This document shows, piece by piece, positions 17,381-29,148 of a stretch of 64,000 nucleotides of DNA. A program made the translations under genes and the position numbers. This DNA is from Chondrilla cf. caribensis (lineage: Eukaryota; Porifera; Demospongiae; Chondrillida; Chondrillidae): positions 3,592,095-3,656,094 of the forward strand of contig OZ026547.1 of NCBI GenBank assembly GCA_964020155.1. The letters are read 5' to 3'. The notes beneath the pieces were generated by a model. That model was given only the letters and a program-made list of their open reading frames with translations, had not been told where the DNA came from and ran no database searches. Each line of letters starts with the position of its first letter. Within the stretch, counting starts at the first letter, position 1.

Positions 17381-17724
17381 TGTGTACAGGTACCCTTGAA
17401 TGCAGGTGCCAATATGTAGGCTGACTCGGAAATTATGTCAAAAACTGCACGGTGTGTGGCATGTACACTACATATCTTATACAAGTAGGAGTTAACTGTC
17501 AATTGGTACACGTAAAACGCATGTTATTATTTCAGTGCGCATTTTAAATCCAAACTTCACACCACTTATAGTGAGCAACTCATCAAACGTGATATAATAC
17601 ATGTCAATTACAGCAATTCCAAACATTACCACACGAAATCAAACTTGTGAATGTATGTTTTCTTGGATTAGATTTACTAAAAATATGATTATTTTGCTAA
17701 ATTATCTTGACAACAGAGACCCAG

Positions 17725-18332
17725 TCATGTGCCGTTACGTGATGCTCCGCCCTTCACATAGTTGTTATAGAAGAACTGTGCAAACAGAAGGAAATAGCTC
17801 CCATACATTGCCAGAGCCCAGCCAGGGTAAGAATAGGAGTTTTCTGAAATCCCATCGCAGTAGAAATCGGGGACGAAGAGCATCCCTACAGACAGGTAGA
17901 TCATCCCTGCCGTCCCACAAATCATCTGTAAAAGCTGCAAGGAGGTTATCAACAAGTTTACCCACTTTGGAGGCCTGTACAAGCCAGAAGCACGGATGGC
18001 GAAGTACATGTACATTATCGAATGCACGAAATAGTTCATCATCATGAAGAGCTGGTGGGAGAAAGGCGTGTTCCCGGGGCCATAGTAATACCAGGTGTAA
18101 GTGAGGACGGTTATGTGATGATACCAGTGGAGAAATATGATCTTCTGCTTACGAAGGACCATGAAGTAGGTATCGACAAGCTCCACGATCTTGGAGGTCG
18201 TGAAGAGCATCCCCCACAGTCCACTCTGCTGGTCCAAGAACCAAAATCCGTCTAGAACGTGTTCGGTACGATGAGGCTTACACACAGCTGAATACAGTCC
18301 ATTGTGAAGAACAATATTTACGACAGTGGGAC
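17725..18332 (-). CDS. Elongase B: ELOVL3/6-type fatty acid elongase, terminal exon
   Basis: Minus-strand exon with a good tgttttacag acceptor, phase 1, from 18332 to a TGA at 17725, coding 201 residues. It contains KIVELVDT, HWYHH (LHWYHHITVLTY), MMMNYFVHSIMYMYFA and LQLLQM, then further membrane segments and a short tail GGASRNGT. The role is the same ER condensing enzyme as A and C, but the loop after the histidine box (YYYGPGNTPFSHQ) differs, which may alter substrate range. As for A, no first exon of its own is visible. The phase-1 acceptor matches the donor of the exon at 27534-27306, which would give 278 residues. Confidence 0.87.
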
Positions 18333-18519
18333 CTGTAAAACACCAAAACACAGAGAGAGGAAGTGAAATTCATTATGTATTTTTTAAAAAAATTTGATGT
18401 TGACAATTATAAATATTTATCCATGGATATTTTTAAATATGTGCAGAAATCCATGTAAATATTGGAATACCTCTCTCTGAGTGCTTTGCTGGTTTACACA
18501 CACACAGACTATGTGTATA

Positions 18520-18698
18520 CAGTGAATATACTCGTTAATCTGCCGCAGTTCGTTTCCAAAGAATATGGTGGATTAACGAGTTTGGCAGATTAACTGGGTA
18601 TTCATTGGTAATTGCATATATTATATCGGTACTGGGAAATTGTGGCGAATTAAAAGGTTTGGCAGATAAAGTGGTGGTGGATTAACGAGAATCCACTG
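18520..18698. mobile_element. pogo/Tigger-like MITE flanked by TA
   Basis: A 179-bp element bounded by TA dinucleotides. Its ends cagtgaatatactcgttaat and (reverse complement) cagtggattctcgttaatcc form imperfect inverted repeats of about 20 bp. A second copy is at 26903-27077. The ends and TA target fit pogo/Tigger-type non-autonomous elements. Confidence 0.7.
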
Positions 18699-18714
18699 TA
18701 TATCACGTAATGTA

Positions 18715-18767
18715 GCAATACCACCGCATGTAGCAATACCACTGGATGTAGCAATACCACTGGATGT
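18715..18767 (+). repeat. 18-bp minisatellite (gtagcaataccactggat)
   Basis: Three to four units, interrupted by the element at 18768-19272. A further part-unit (gtagcaataccaccgga) continues on its far side. Confidence 0.8.
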
Positions 18768-19272
18768 ACGGTAGGCGTCAAAAAAAGTTACCATAACGAA
18801 TCGTAGTACGATAAAACTACGGTTTAGTTACGCTGTAATTATGGAAAAACTGCGGCGACTTTCCCAAAGTGTGTTTAAAATACAGCCGAACTACGAGTAA
18901 ATTACGGTCAAACTACGATAGATTTACGATGGAACTACAGTCGAACATGGTTGAACGACGAACTAGCTACATATTTATGATAACAAAATGATCCAACTAG
19001 AACAGCTACCAGTTGGACTAGATACCCCGAAAGAAAGGAGAAAAGACAGCAATAACTGTCAAGAAGTATTGGTGAAATAAGATTAAATTACAGTTGAACC
19101 ACGATCAAACTACGATTTAACTATGGTAGGATTACGATAGAATTACGATCGATTTACAATCAAACTACAGAAGGATTACAAATTGTGCTACTGAATAATT
19201 ACATAACGTTTGGTATAATTGTAGATTACGCTACGTTACGTTACATTACGTGAAATTTTTGTTGCGTACTGT
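18768..19272. mobile_element. ~505-bp MITE-like element inserted in the 18-bp minisatellite
   Basis: Imperfect inverted ends (acggtaggcgtcaaaaaaag against acagtacgcaacaaaaattt) and internal repeats of 'aactacgatnaatttacgat' type. The same minisatellite unit flanks both sides, showing insertion into a pre-existing array. No open frame. Confidence 0.55.
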
Positions 19273-19299
19273 AGCAATACCACCGGATCTCAAGTCCTC

Positions 19300-19860
19300 T
19301 GATACACTTCTATAGGAAGACTACTAGTCTGCAGGGACCATACCATGTAACCTGTACTAGACGAAGATGAAGTGGCCTTAGTGGACAGGTGATCCCAGTA
19401 CATACATATTGTACATACAGTACATATGAGTTGAGGCACACAGTGGAACCTGTATATAAAGACCACCCAAGGGAGCCATTGTAGTAGTTGATGTACAATG
19501 GAGCCTGTATTGAAAGACCACCTCTACACAAAGACCAACTGTTCTAAGTGATAAATCTTGCAAAACGGTTAAAAAATAACTTGAGCCGTAAGCTGTACAT
19601 TTGATTTGTTGGCATTCACATGGCAATATTACCAGTGGCCGGCAGAGGACGATTAAGGTTTGCCTGAGAAAGAACACAAAAAAACTTCTACAAGGAGTTT
19701 CTAAACTTCTACAAGGAGTTTCTAAACTTCTACAAACCTTGTCAGGGAGAAGTCTATGCTTACAATAGTCAATAATCAATTTAAAATAATCATATTGTTT
19801 TATCTTTATCTTATTTCATTCATCTCATTTTATTTCACTTTCTGTATGCTTCTTTTCTTT
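19300..19860. other. Intergenic sequence with dispersed repeat fragments
   Basis: It contains two copies of a 'ggaacctgtat.taaagaccacc' motif (about 19443 and 19500) and a small tandem (ctacaaggagtttctaaact, twice). No coding exon was recognised. Confidence 0.5.
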
Positions 19861-19865
19861 TGTGG

Positions 19866-20053
19866 GTGCCACTCTTACTAGCCCTTTTCTCCAAGTGCTG
19901 AGCTACTGTTTGGCAACAAACCTTTGCCCCAAGCTAGACATTCCAACACCATCGAGTAGTGCCACTCTTACTAGCCCTTTTCTCCAAGTGCTGAGCTACT
20001 GTTTGGCAACAAACCTTTGCCCCAAGCTAGACATTCCAACACCATCGAGTAGT
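19866..20053 (+). repeat. 93-bp direct tandem duplication
   Basis: Two essentially identical 93-bp copies start at 19866 and 19959 (gtgccactcttactagccct...). The near identity points to a recent duplication. Confidence 0.95.
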
Positions 20054-20097
20054 GTAGACACACACAGTCAGCCAAAGCCGTAATATTGGAAGAAATG

Positions 20098-20245
20098 GGG
20101 CCTTGCAAATCAGTGATCTATGGACAAGGACCTTTGAAATCAGTGATCTATGGACGAGGACCTTTCAAATTGGTGATCTATGGACGAGGACCTTTCAAAT
20201 CGGTGATCTATGGACAAGGACCTTTCAAATCAGTGAAGATCTACC
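20098..20245 (+). repeat. 30-bp minisatellite (gatctatggacgaggacctt)
   Basis: Five units of a 30-bp repeat. A related motif recurs in a ~160-bp period duplication at 20438-20695 (gtctttctaatcrgtgmaga). Confidence 0.9.
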
Positions 20246-20437
20246 TATGGCGACGAACACATTTTGATTCTTTCAAAGTGGTAGTCATCCCAAACACAAA
20301 ATTGGGCTACTACTGTGCATAACTTCCCCACAACAATGAACTCACATGATACACCGTTATGTAACAAATGTATAACTCTAACAACCCCAGATGTATACGC
20401 ATGTACGTACATTCCACTACTGCAGTAACATTAAGAG

Positions 20438-20695
20438 AAATCAGATCTTTCTAATCGGTGAAGATCTATGGATGGAGATGTCTTGATTTCCTTCATGCTA
20501 CTGATGTCTCAAACGTACAAATCGTACTACAACATACCAGCCACATAACAATATAATGAATTATAAGCATGCACATTCCACTACTGCAGTAACCTTAGGA
20601 AAAATCAGGTCTTTCTAATCAGTGCAGATGTATGGATGGAGATGTCTTGATTCCCTTCAAGCTACTGACGTCTCAAACGCACAAATCGTACTACT
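20438..20695 (+). repeat. ~160-bp period direct duplication
   Basis: Segments 20438-20530 and 20598-20692 share long strings such as tatggatggagatgtcttga and caaatcgtactac. Confidence 0.8.
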
Positions 20696-21059
20696 TGTAC
20701 CAATTTCCACAATCCAACATATTCTGTGCTGTGTGCATATACGTATACCAGCATGTAGGCTCAAACCTCGTTAATCCACCTACCCACTAATCAAAACAAG
20801 AATGGACCTACATGTATGATACACAGTGAATTTTTGTTGAAGACAACTATAAGTGCACAAAATCAGCTCATCCTATCAGGATCTGCTTACTATAATGCAC
20901 ACTAACACAGCAACATAACAAAAGGTACAAAATCGGTTTTTATTAAGCAGCCAGTTGTTTTAGGAGCGCCGTCTCAATGAGTTTTTACAGCATAATGCTA
21001 TACGCACGTACATACAGACTCTAATGGTTGAAGTGTACACACGTAGCCAGCATAATGTG

Positions 21060-21300
21060 CAAGTGCTCTAGTTGGTTGAGTTTGTACATGATCACATAAT
21101 TCCTTCAAATTTCCCCAATTGAAATGTACATGCGTATGTACAAATGTAATAGCCACACGCACAGCAAAATACGTATGCACTTGAAGGCAACAATTAAGTG
21201 ATCTTGCTGGTTGAATTTGTACATGATCACATAATTCCTTCGAATTTCCCCAATTGAAATGTACAAGCATATGTACGAACGTAATAGCCACACGCATATC
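21060..21300. repeat. ~138-bp direct duplication
   Basis: Two copies of a segment with tttgtacatgatcacataat and tccccaattgaaatgtacaw lie head to tail downstream of elongase C. Confidence 0.85.
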
Positions 21301-21469
21301 ACACTGGGTGAGAAGAAAATCTGGCATTATTGAAATATGAGTGATAAATTAACAACGTAACTACAATAAAACTAGCGAGACTAAACAGTGTCACTATGGC
21401 CTCCAATCATACTACTGCTACACAATGGGAAGAATCTACAAGAGCAATTCTGGGAACGAGATGTTGGCG

Positions 21470-22200
21470 TTATCTACGAACGCTGCCATTGGCCGAGGCT
21501 GCATTGCCATTGGTGGTCAGAAACTCCCCCAGCTGCTTCCTGCGGTAGACAGGGGTTTCCGTCCCCTTTTCCGTCTTTGTAATTTCCCCCTCTTTGCCTG
21601 CCTTCACTCCTTCCTTCTTCGAAGACTTGAAGTAGGTAACGTAAAAAAAGTGTACAAAAAGCACAAAGTAACTGAAATACATAACCAGGGCGAGATCGAC
21701 GTAAAGATAAGTTGTTTCGATATTTTCGTCACAGTAAAAGTCCGGATCGCGTAACATATTTCCACCAATGTAGACGTTGATCCAGATGCCACCCACCATT
21801 TGAACGAGCTGGAGAGAAGTGATGAGAATGTTCACCCACTTGGGAAACCTGAACCATTGCAACGCGCTCACCGCATAGTACATGTACATGATCGAATGCA
21901 CGAAGTAGTTCATGACAATGAACCATTGTGCCGCACTGATCATGTGTGCGTACTGGAAGAAGCAGTACAGCATGACAGTTATGTGGTGGTACCAGTGTAG
22001 GAAAATCAGCTTCTTTTTGCGAAGGACGATGAAATATGTGTCCCCTAGCTCAGGGATTTTTGACAGACAGAACATAAATCCCCACAGTCCCGGAGTTCCC
22101 TTTAGGAGAATGAGGTCGTCTTCCCAGTTGGAGGTTTTCGTGGGTTTGCAGACGGAAGCATGCCATCCCTTTGCATACACAGTGCGTAACAATGGGATAC
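21470..22200 (-). CDS. Elongase C: ELOVL3/6-type fatty acid elongase, terminal exon
   Basis: Minus-strand exon from a tgttctgcag acceptor (phase 1, 22200) to a TAA at 21470. Joined to exon 27534-27306 it gives a complete 319-residue enzyme. In that numbering the core motifs are KIPELGDT (about 124-131), HWYHH (145-149), VMNYFVHSIMYMYYA and SLQLVQM. Hydrophobic segments follow, and the charged cytosolic tail ends NGSVRR without a KKxx retrieval signal. The reaction is condensation of acyl-CoA with malonyl-CoA in the ER membrane. It is the closest of the three terminal exons to the first exon, with a 5.1-kb intron holding two 17-bp minisatellite arrays and two MITEs. Extra in-frame residues upstream of 22200 are intronic. 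Confidence 0.9.
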
Positions 22201-22554
22201 CTGCAGAACACAGAATAGAGAGGACACCCAGTAAAGCAACATATTGAATGGACCTTGGAAAAATACACACATACAATCGAACACTATAGTCAAACTGGCT
22301 TAACAAGTACCTTGAAGGCCACATTAAATCTGCAGTTCTTATCAGAGGTACTTACTATCAGTACTGGTTGACATAGTGTACATGATATAAGGTTGAGTGG
22401 AAGACTACAAGTACACTCCGACTTGTTTAGAAAGTATATTGAAGGGTACACCAAATCTGTACTTCGCAACAGAGGTACTTACACACTATCACTGGTATTC
22501 CATATATATATGTACGTAGAGTGCACATGAATGAGGGACTGAGTGATGGTCACT

Positions 22555-23390
22555 CACTAACCAGGAGCATGTATTAACCAGAATAACCAGGAGTGTGTAC
22601 TGACCAGGAGTGTGTACTGACCAGGAGTATGTACTAACCAGGAGTATGTACTAACCAGGAGCGTGTACTAACCAGGAGTGTGTACTGACCAGGAGTGTGT
22701 ACTAACCAGGAGTGTGTACTAATCAGGAGTGTATACTAACCAGGAGTGTATACTAACCAGGAGTGTGTGCTAACCAGGAGTGTGTACTAATGGGGAGTGG
22801 TACTAACCAGGAGTATGTATTAACAAGGAGTGTGTACTAACCAGGAGTGTGTACTGACCAGGAGTATGTACTAACCAGGAGTATGTACTAACCAGGAGCG
22901 TGTACTAACCAGGAGTGTGTACTGACCAGGAGTGTGTACTAACCAGGAGTGTGTACTAATGGGGAGTGGTACTAACCAGGAGTATGTATTAACAAGGAGT
23001 GTGTACTAACCGGGAGCGAGTACTAACCAGGAGTGTGTACTAACCAGGAGTGTGCACTAACCAGGAGTGTGTACTAACCAGGAGTGTGTACTAATGGGGA
23101 GTGGTACTAACCAGGAGTATGTATTAACGAGGAGTGTGTACTAACCAGGAGTGTGTACTAACTGGGAGCGAGTACTAACCAGGAGTGTGTACTAACCAGG
23201 AGTGTGCACTAACCAGGAGTGTGTACTAACCAGGAGTGTGTACTGACCAGGAGTGTGCACTAACCAGGAGTGTGTACTAACCAGGAGTGTGTGCTAACCA
23301 GGAGTGTGTGCTAACCAGGAGTGTGTGCTAACCATGAGTGTGTGCTAACCAGGAGTGTGGACTAACCAGGAGTATGCACTAACCAGGGTA
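22555..23390 (-). repeat. 17-bp minisatellite, array 3 (reverse orientation)
   Basis: About 48 copies of ccaggagtgtgtactaa, the reverse complement of the unit in the other three arrays, with higher-order repetition marked by 'aatggggagtggtactaacc' every ~170 bp. It lies in the intron between the elongase first exon and terminal exon C. Confidence 0.95.
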
Positions 23391-23394
23391 CACT

Positions 23395-24825
23395 CACTAA
23401 GCAAGTTGCACTGTACTAGGAAACCCATTAAGTACAGGTACACACACTGTGTTGCATTGTTCAAGTATTACATGGGTGGTTGTTTTGTACCTACACATGT
23501 TTCTCCCACATGTTACATGTTTGTAGCTTTCACAACACATAAACACGAAAACAAGCAGCTAAGCACAAAGCCATACACATACATAATACGTAAGTACTGA
23601 ATTTGTGGACTAGTCTACTTGGTTGAAGGCTCCCCATAATGACTGAGTTCCCGACTAAGGCCAATGTGGCATACTCCTTGAATCTCACTGAAGTTGAGCA
23701 CAACAGACTTCCTACACTTGTTAGTAGTCATCTATTTACGTACTGACATACTTATACTACATGTAGTACTAATGATATCCTCCCTGGGTGTGTAGTGAGG
23801 GCCATTTATGCTGCAAACAAAACCAATGGTAATTTCCCTGGGTGTGTATCAAGGGGCATTCATGCTAGAAACAAGACTAATCGTATCCTTCCTGGGTATG
23901 CATCAAGACAAACACATGCTACATATTTGCTACGTATATCATCCCTGGGTGTGTATTAAGGGACATACATGCTACATATCAGCTACATATATCCTCCCTG
24001 GGTGTGTATTTAAGCTAATCTTCCCACTACATATGTACAAGCAGCTCTGGGTTACGCCTAAAATGGTTAACACAAGGTGTACTGAAGGCCAACCATCTCA
24101 ACTTCAAGGAAGGTTCAGTTACAGTACTGTGCACACCAGGACTTAACTGTTTTAATGCTTGCTTCTTTCTCCCTTTTTCTAACTCTTCCCCGTCAGTATT
24201 CACGGTCCTATGTGCGTTCCAGTCTGCAAGGAGGCCACTACACCAACAAAGGGCTCAGAAGTGCAGGAATACTACGTACTGAAGGTTGCAGAATACGCAG
24301 GTGCACACACTGGTTGTCTGTCGTAGCTAAAGTCGCTGATATGCAAAGTTACGTTAAGATGCGTTAATGCGTGTGAAGTCTCAACAGGTTGTTCAAGTAT
24401 CAACACTTACTCCTGTGAAGTTAAAATGCTGGCAGTGATTCAATCTAGCAGTTTGAGGGGGTTTTGGGGAAATTTGGAAATTTTTGCATGGAGTCCAATA
24501 TGACTCTTTGGCTAAATATGCCTGGGTGAAATAGTATTTGTGGTGTATCTGCCAAATTTTGCATCCTATACCAAATATTTTCAGTGAGAAGTGTTTTTCA
24601 CATTTCGGGCCAATTTGCTGGAAAATTTATCGGGAAAATCCACAAAATTTCACAACTGCCCAATTTGTCCACTCCACAGTTTGTATAATGAACATGAACC
24701 ACTGTCATTCTGTGCATTGGTGTACGTATGTATGTATGTATGATGTACTACAGTTGGTAAGAGTACAGTGGTCCAATCAGTTAAATGTAACTACAACAGA
24801 GTACAAGTTGCTTAGAATGTCCCCT
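23395..24825. other. Intronic sequence with a ~60-bp minisatellite
   Basis: At 23780-24010 about five degenerate units built on 'ccctgggtgtgtat' followed by 'gctacatatcagctacatat' are visible. The rest shows no exon, RNA gene or element I can support. Confidence 0.55.
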
Positions 24826-24827
24826 GA

Positions 24828-25780
24828 GTAGTACAAACTCCTGGTTAGTACACACTCCTGGTTAGTACACACTCCTGGTTAGTACACACTCCTGGTTAGT
24901 GCACACTCCTGGTTAGTACACACTCCTGGTTAGTACACACTCCTGGTTAGTACACACTCCTGGTTAGCACACACTCCTGGTTAGTGCACACTCCTGGTTA
25001 GTACACACTCCTGGTTAGTACACACTCCTGGTTAGCACACACTCCTGGTTAGTGCACACTCCTGGTTAGTACACACTCCTGGTTAGTATACACTCCTGGT
25101 TAGTACACACTCCTGGTTAGTACACACTCCTGGTTAGCACACACTCCTGGTTAGCACACACTCCTGGTTAGTGCACACTCCTGGTTAGTACACACTCCTG
25201 GTTAGTACACACTCCTGGTTAGCACACACTCCTGGTTAGTGCACACTCCTGGTTAGTACACACTCCTGGTTAGTATACACTCCTGGTTAGTACACACTCC
25301 TGGTTAGTACACACTCCTGGTTAGTACACACTCCTGGTTAGTACACACTCCTGGTTAGTATACACTCCTGGTTAGTACACACTCCTGGTTAGTACACACT
25401 CCTGGTTAGTACACACTCCTGGTTAGTATACACTCCTGGTTAGTACACACTCCTGGTTAGTACACACTCCTGGTTAGTACACACTCCTGGTTAGTACACA
25501 CTCCTGGTTAGTACACACTCCTGGTTAGTATACACTCCTGGTTAGTACACACTCCTGGTTAGTATACACTCCTGGTTAGTACACACTCCTGGTTAGTACA
25601 CACTCCTGGTTAGTACACACTCCTGGTTAGTATACACTCCTGGTTAGTACACACTCCTGGTTAGTACACACTCCTGGTTAGTACACACTCCTGGTTAGTA
25701 CACACTCCTGGTTAGTACACACTCCTTGTTAGTACACACTCCTGGTTAGTACATACTCCTTGTTAGTACACACTTCAATG
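24828..25780 (+). repeat. 17-bp minisatellite, array 4
   Basis: About 55 copies of ttagtacacactcctgg with few variants (tatacac, tgcacac). It is the longest and most homogeneous of the four arrays, in opposite orientation to the array 1.4 kb to its left. Confidence 0.97.
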
Positions 25781-25805
25781 CTACACTCTATGTACAAGCA
25801 CTCAA

Positions 25806-26130
25806 CCTAGCCCAGAGGTCTGACTTATCCAGACTACACTGTATTTCAGTGTCCCCAGAGGTCTAACTTATCCAGACTACACTGTATTTCAGTGTCCCCA
25901 GAGGTCCGATTATCCAGACTACACTGTATTTCAGTGTCCCCAGAGGTCCGATTATCCAGACTACACTGTATTTCAGTGTCCCCAGAGGTCCAATTATCCA
26001 GACTACACTGTATTTCAGTGTCCCCAGAGGTCCGATTATCCAGACTACACTGTATTTCAGTGTCCCCAGAGGTCCGATTATCCAGACTACACTGTATTCC
26101 AGTGTCCCCAGAGGTCCGATTACCCAGACT
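25806..26130 (+). repeat. 42-bp minisatellite with an internal dyad
   Basis: About eight units containing gaggtccgattatccagact then acactgtatttcagtgt. The second part is a small perfect inverted repeat (acactg/cagtgt), so each unit can form a hairpin. The 'ccgattatcc' stretch resembles Tigger-type terminal repeats. Confidence 0.9.
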
Positions 26131-26265
26131 ACATACATATATACACTTCATTTTGACAGAATAGCAAAATTCATTCCAGGTGCATTTATGCATTCATGTA
26201 TACATACGTATGTATATGTACATAAATTTGTACTATACATGTACATATGTATTTTATGTATATAC

Positions 26266-26773
26266 GGTATATGGCGTAAAAAAGTAGACGTTCTACGCAC
26301 TTACCAACGCCCGTAGGCGCATCCGTTATCTAGATGTACGTTTTTGGGAAAACGCCCGTACCTACAACCGTACGTTTCTATAAAAACGCCCGTACTGCCA
26401 AACGTACGTTTTTATAAAAACGCCCGTACTTACAACCGTTCGTATCGTTATACGAGTACGTAGTCGTCTAGTTGCTCCTGCATCGCTTTTAAGGCTAGTC
26501 GAAGACTCAAAACACGAAAAGCGGGAAAGGCAATTACCGTTCAAAGTGGAACTACGTGTTTGCTTCAAGCAAAAGTCCAATGTAATAACATTCGTATATA
26601 AGACACGAACTTTGTATACAATCTTCGCCCGTTTCTATAGCGTACGTTCTTACAAAACGCCCGTATCCGTATCCGTACGTTTCCGCAAAAACGCCCGTAT
26701 CCGTATCCGTATTCGACCCGTACGTAGATACATAGTACGTCCGTACAACGTCTACTTTTTTAAGCCATATACC
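26266..26773. mobile_element. 508-bp MITE with terminal inverted repeats
   Basis: The ends ggtatatggcgtaaaaaagt and (reverse complement of the right end) ggtatatggcttaaaaaagt match at 19 of 20 positions and continue into agacgtt. The interior is built of inverted copies of 'aacgcccgta' and 'ccgtacgttt'. It is flanked by atac on both sides, a possible 4-bp target duplication. Related to the element at 3856-4402. It lies in the first intron of elongase C. Confidence 0.75.
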
Positions 26774-26902
26774 ATACATGCACATATGTATGTATGTATA
26801 TACACAGTCTATAAAGATGCTACATAATAAAAACAATACAATGTACGTAATAATATAAAATTAAAATAATCACAGTAAGAAATTGAGATCCATCTCGATA
26901 TA

Positions 26903-27077
26903 CGGTGAATACTCGTTAATCCGCTGCAATTTGTTTCCAAAGAATATGGTGGATTAACGAGTTTGGTGGATTAACTGGATATTCATTGGTACTCGTACAT
27001 TATATTGGTACTGGGAAATTGTGATGAATTAAAAGGTTTGACGGATAAAGCGGTGGCGGATAAATGAGAATTCACTG
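26903..27077. mobile_element. pogo/Tigger-like MITE, second copy
   Basis: Second copy of the 18520-18698 element with the same TA flanks, sharing long strings such as aagaatatggtggattaacg. Confidence 0.7.
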
Positions 27078-27305
27078 TATAGTTTACATGCTGGATCCAG
27101 GAGAAAAAAAAAGAAATATCCAAGGCTGGAATTGGCCAATGGGCCAATTTCCAAATTGCACATTTGGGCACCACTATCAAAGATGGATATACAAATAGAA
27201 AATTTCTTACTATATAAATAGTTAACACCTTGATACATAAACGTATGGGCATGTGCGGGACAAGACGTCTTTAAGCTAAACATGTTGACAGGCATAGGAA
27301 CTCAC

Positions 27306-27534
27306 CTGTGTGACAGAATCCGACAATGCTGAATAACGAGAGCATCAGACTCCAAGCGAAGAGCCATCGGCGCAGGTCAAACGGGTCTCGTTTCTTCATG
27401 TACCGTTGAATGGCAAAGATGGTTACCACGTAGAAAATCGAAGCATACACAGCTATCGTCCAGTACTTCTGTGCCCATTGCTTGGCTGACTGGTACTCAA
27501 ACTTGTTCTCGAAACGGTTGATCAGTTCTAACAT
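27306..27534 (-). CDS. ELOVL3/6-type elongase first coding exon (N-terminus)
   Basis: Minus-strand exon from ATG at 27534 to a strong gtgagt donor after 27306, ending in phase 1. It codes 76 residues plus one base. The text matches the N-terminus of ELOVL6-type elongases: the FENKFEYQSAKQWAQKYW lead, first membrane span (IAVYASIFYVVTIFAI), the KKRDPFDLRRWLFAWS cytosolic loop and second span (LMLSLFSIVGF). The donor phase fits the acceptors of terminal exons C, B and A equally. It is the only such N-terminal exon seen in the window, so it either serves C alone or is shared by all three. Confidence 0.9.
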
Positions 27535-27539
27535 GTTGC

Positions 27540-28560
27540 TTTATACAATTGCACCTGGGACAAATATTTGGAGAAAAGAGTGAAACATACACGTACTGAA
27601 GTACACACACTGACAGAACACTAATTACACACACAGAAAATTTCTTGAATGTATAAAGACAATTTTTCGTACAAACTGGACCTGTACATACATGCACAGT
27701 GAGCCCCATTCAGCCACAAAACGGTTCACTATACAAAGTCGCCTTCCGACCTTTTGTTTCGGTGTTAGCTCTTAGGAAACAGGAGTAAACACGTACTTTA
27801 GCTTGGGGTTCGGTGTTCTAGACAGACGTTAAAGGCGCACCTGAACTTACAATCTTACAATATGTCAATTCAGCGTCTCCTGTGGTACAATTCGACCAAG
27901 GCAGTTACAAAAGGGCGGTATTGGAACGCTAATTCTACCTGTTTCCTAACCACAGAGAAACACCATGGAGAAATAATAATATCCTCAAAATGAACACCTT
28001 TGGGGTGTATCGACACTAAAGACAAAGCTGAAATCCCTCCTAAATGCACTTCATTGAGTTTTAAAGATTTCTACCTGGTATAAAAATCCAAAGTTCCACA
28101 AGTTGACCTCGTACGCGAAACTCCCGCTTTATAAAACCACTGAAAGGGCGTTAACCTTCCACGAAGAGGTCAATTAACGCCCCCTCATCCCATGCTGCGA
28201 TTCGACCGATATCAGGTGATCGCCTCACCGGAAACAAGCTATAACGTGATGTTCACCACTCGCGTGAGAATGAGCATGCGCAGATTTGTGTGGAATTGTA
28301 CACGTTATGCCAAGTGGTGTGGATCTGATAAGGAAACATTAATTGTGGCGCCAGTCACCAAACAACTGGTACCAGGAGACTCTGAATACTATGAAGTTTT
28401 AGTATGAAGTGCAAGTTTGTCATGAACACCATGATTCCCAGCCACACAGGCAATGATGTGTGCATAACACACAACGCACAACAAACTCGAAGGCTGTACG
28501 TACATACAACAAATATGGATTTTGAGACTGAACTATAGAGTACATCTATGTACACTATAG
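27540..28560. other. Upstream region of the elongase first exon
   Basis: Presumed 5'UTR and promoter side of the 27534 exon. A plus-strand open frame at 28192-28407 has moderate CpG content, but no domain or partner exon was recognised. Confidence 0.35.
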
Positions 28561-28599
28561 CAACATCTATGACAAATATATCAACATTTACGTGCATCA

Positions 28600-28865
28600 T
28601 AGTGATATATACCTATGTACATCATAGCAACATCTAAGTACATCATAACGACATCTAAGTACATCATAGCAACGTCTATATGTATGTACATCATAGAAAC
28701 ATCCATCATAGAAACATCTAAGTTCATCATAGCAACGTCTATATGTATGTACATCATAGAAACATCCATCATAGAAACATCTAAGTTCATCATAGCAACG
28801 TCTATATATATGTATGTACATCATAGAAACATCCATCATAGAAACATCTAAGTTCATCATAGCAT
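28600..28865 (+). repeat. Minisatellite of ~20 and ~63-bp units (catcatagaaacatc)
   Basis: Head-to-tail copies of 'tacatcatagcaacatctaa' are organised into longer ~63-bp units. Open frames on both strands are repetitive artefacts. Confidence 0.9.
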
Positions 28866-29148
28866 AGTAGTAGTATGTAAATACTGTACGTACATGCGTA
28901 CATTGCTGGATTCAACACCTACTACAATAAAAACAGAATAATAATAATAACGTCAATTTCTGATTCAGTGTTAACAAAGTAAATAATAATGTTATTTTAT
29001 TATTATAATAATGATGGAATAAACCTTGTACAAACGAAGAAAAAAGCAATACTAACCTGTTATTATGAGTGTAATAGTGTAAGAATAATATATAATTCAA
29101 CTACTATATACATACAAACGTTTTACCGAAACGGTTGAACTGCATAGG

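Noticed and set aside
25846..26193. 115-codon frame of repeated CSLDNRTSGDTEIQ
   Set aside because: It is a translation of the 42-bp minisatellite; other registers are equally open.
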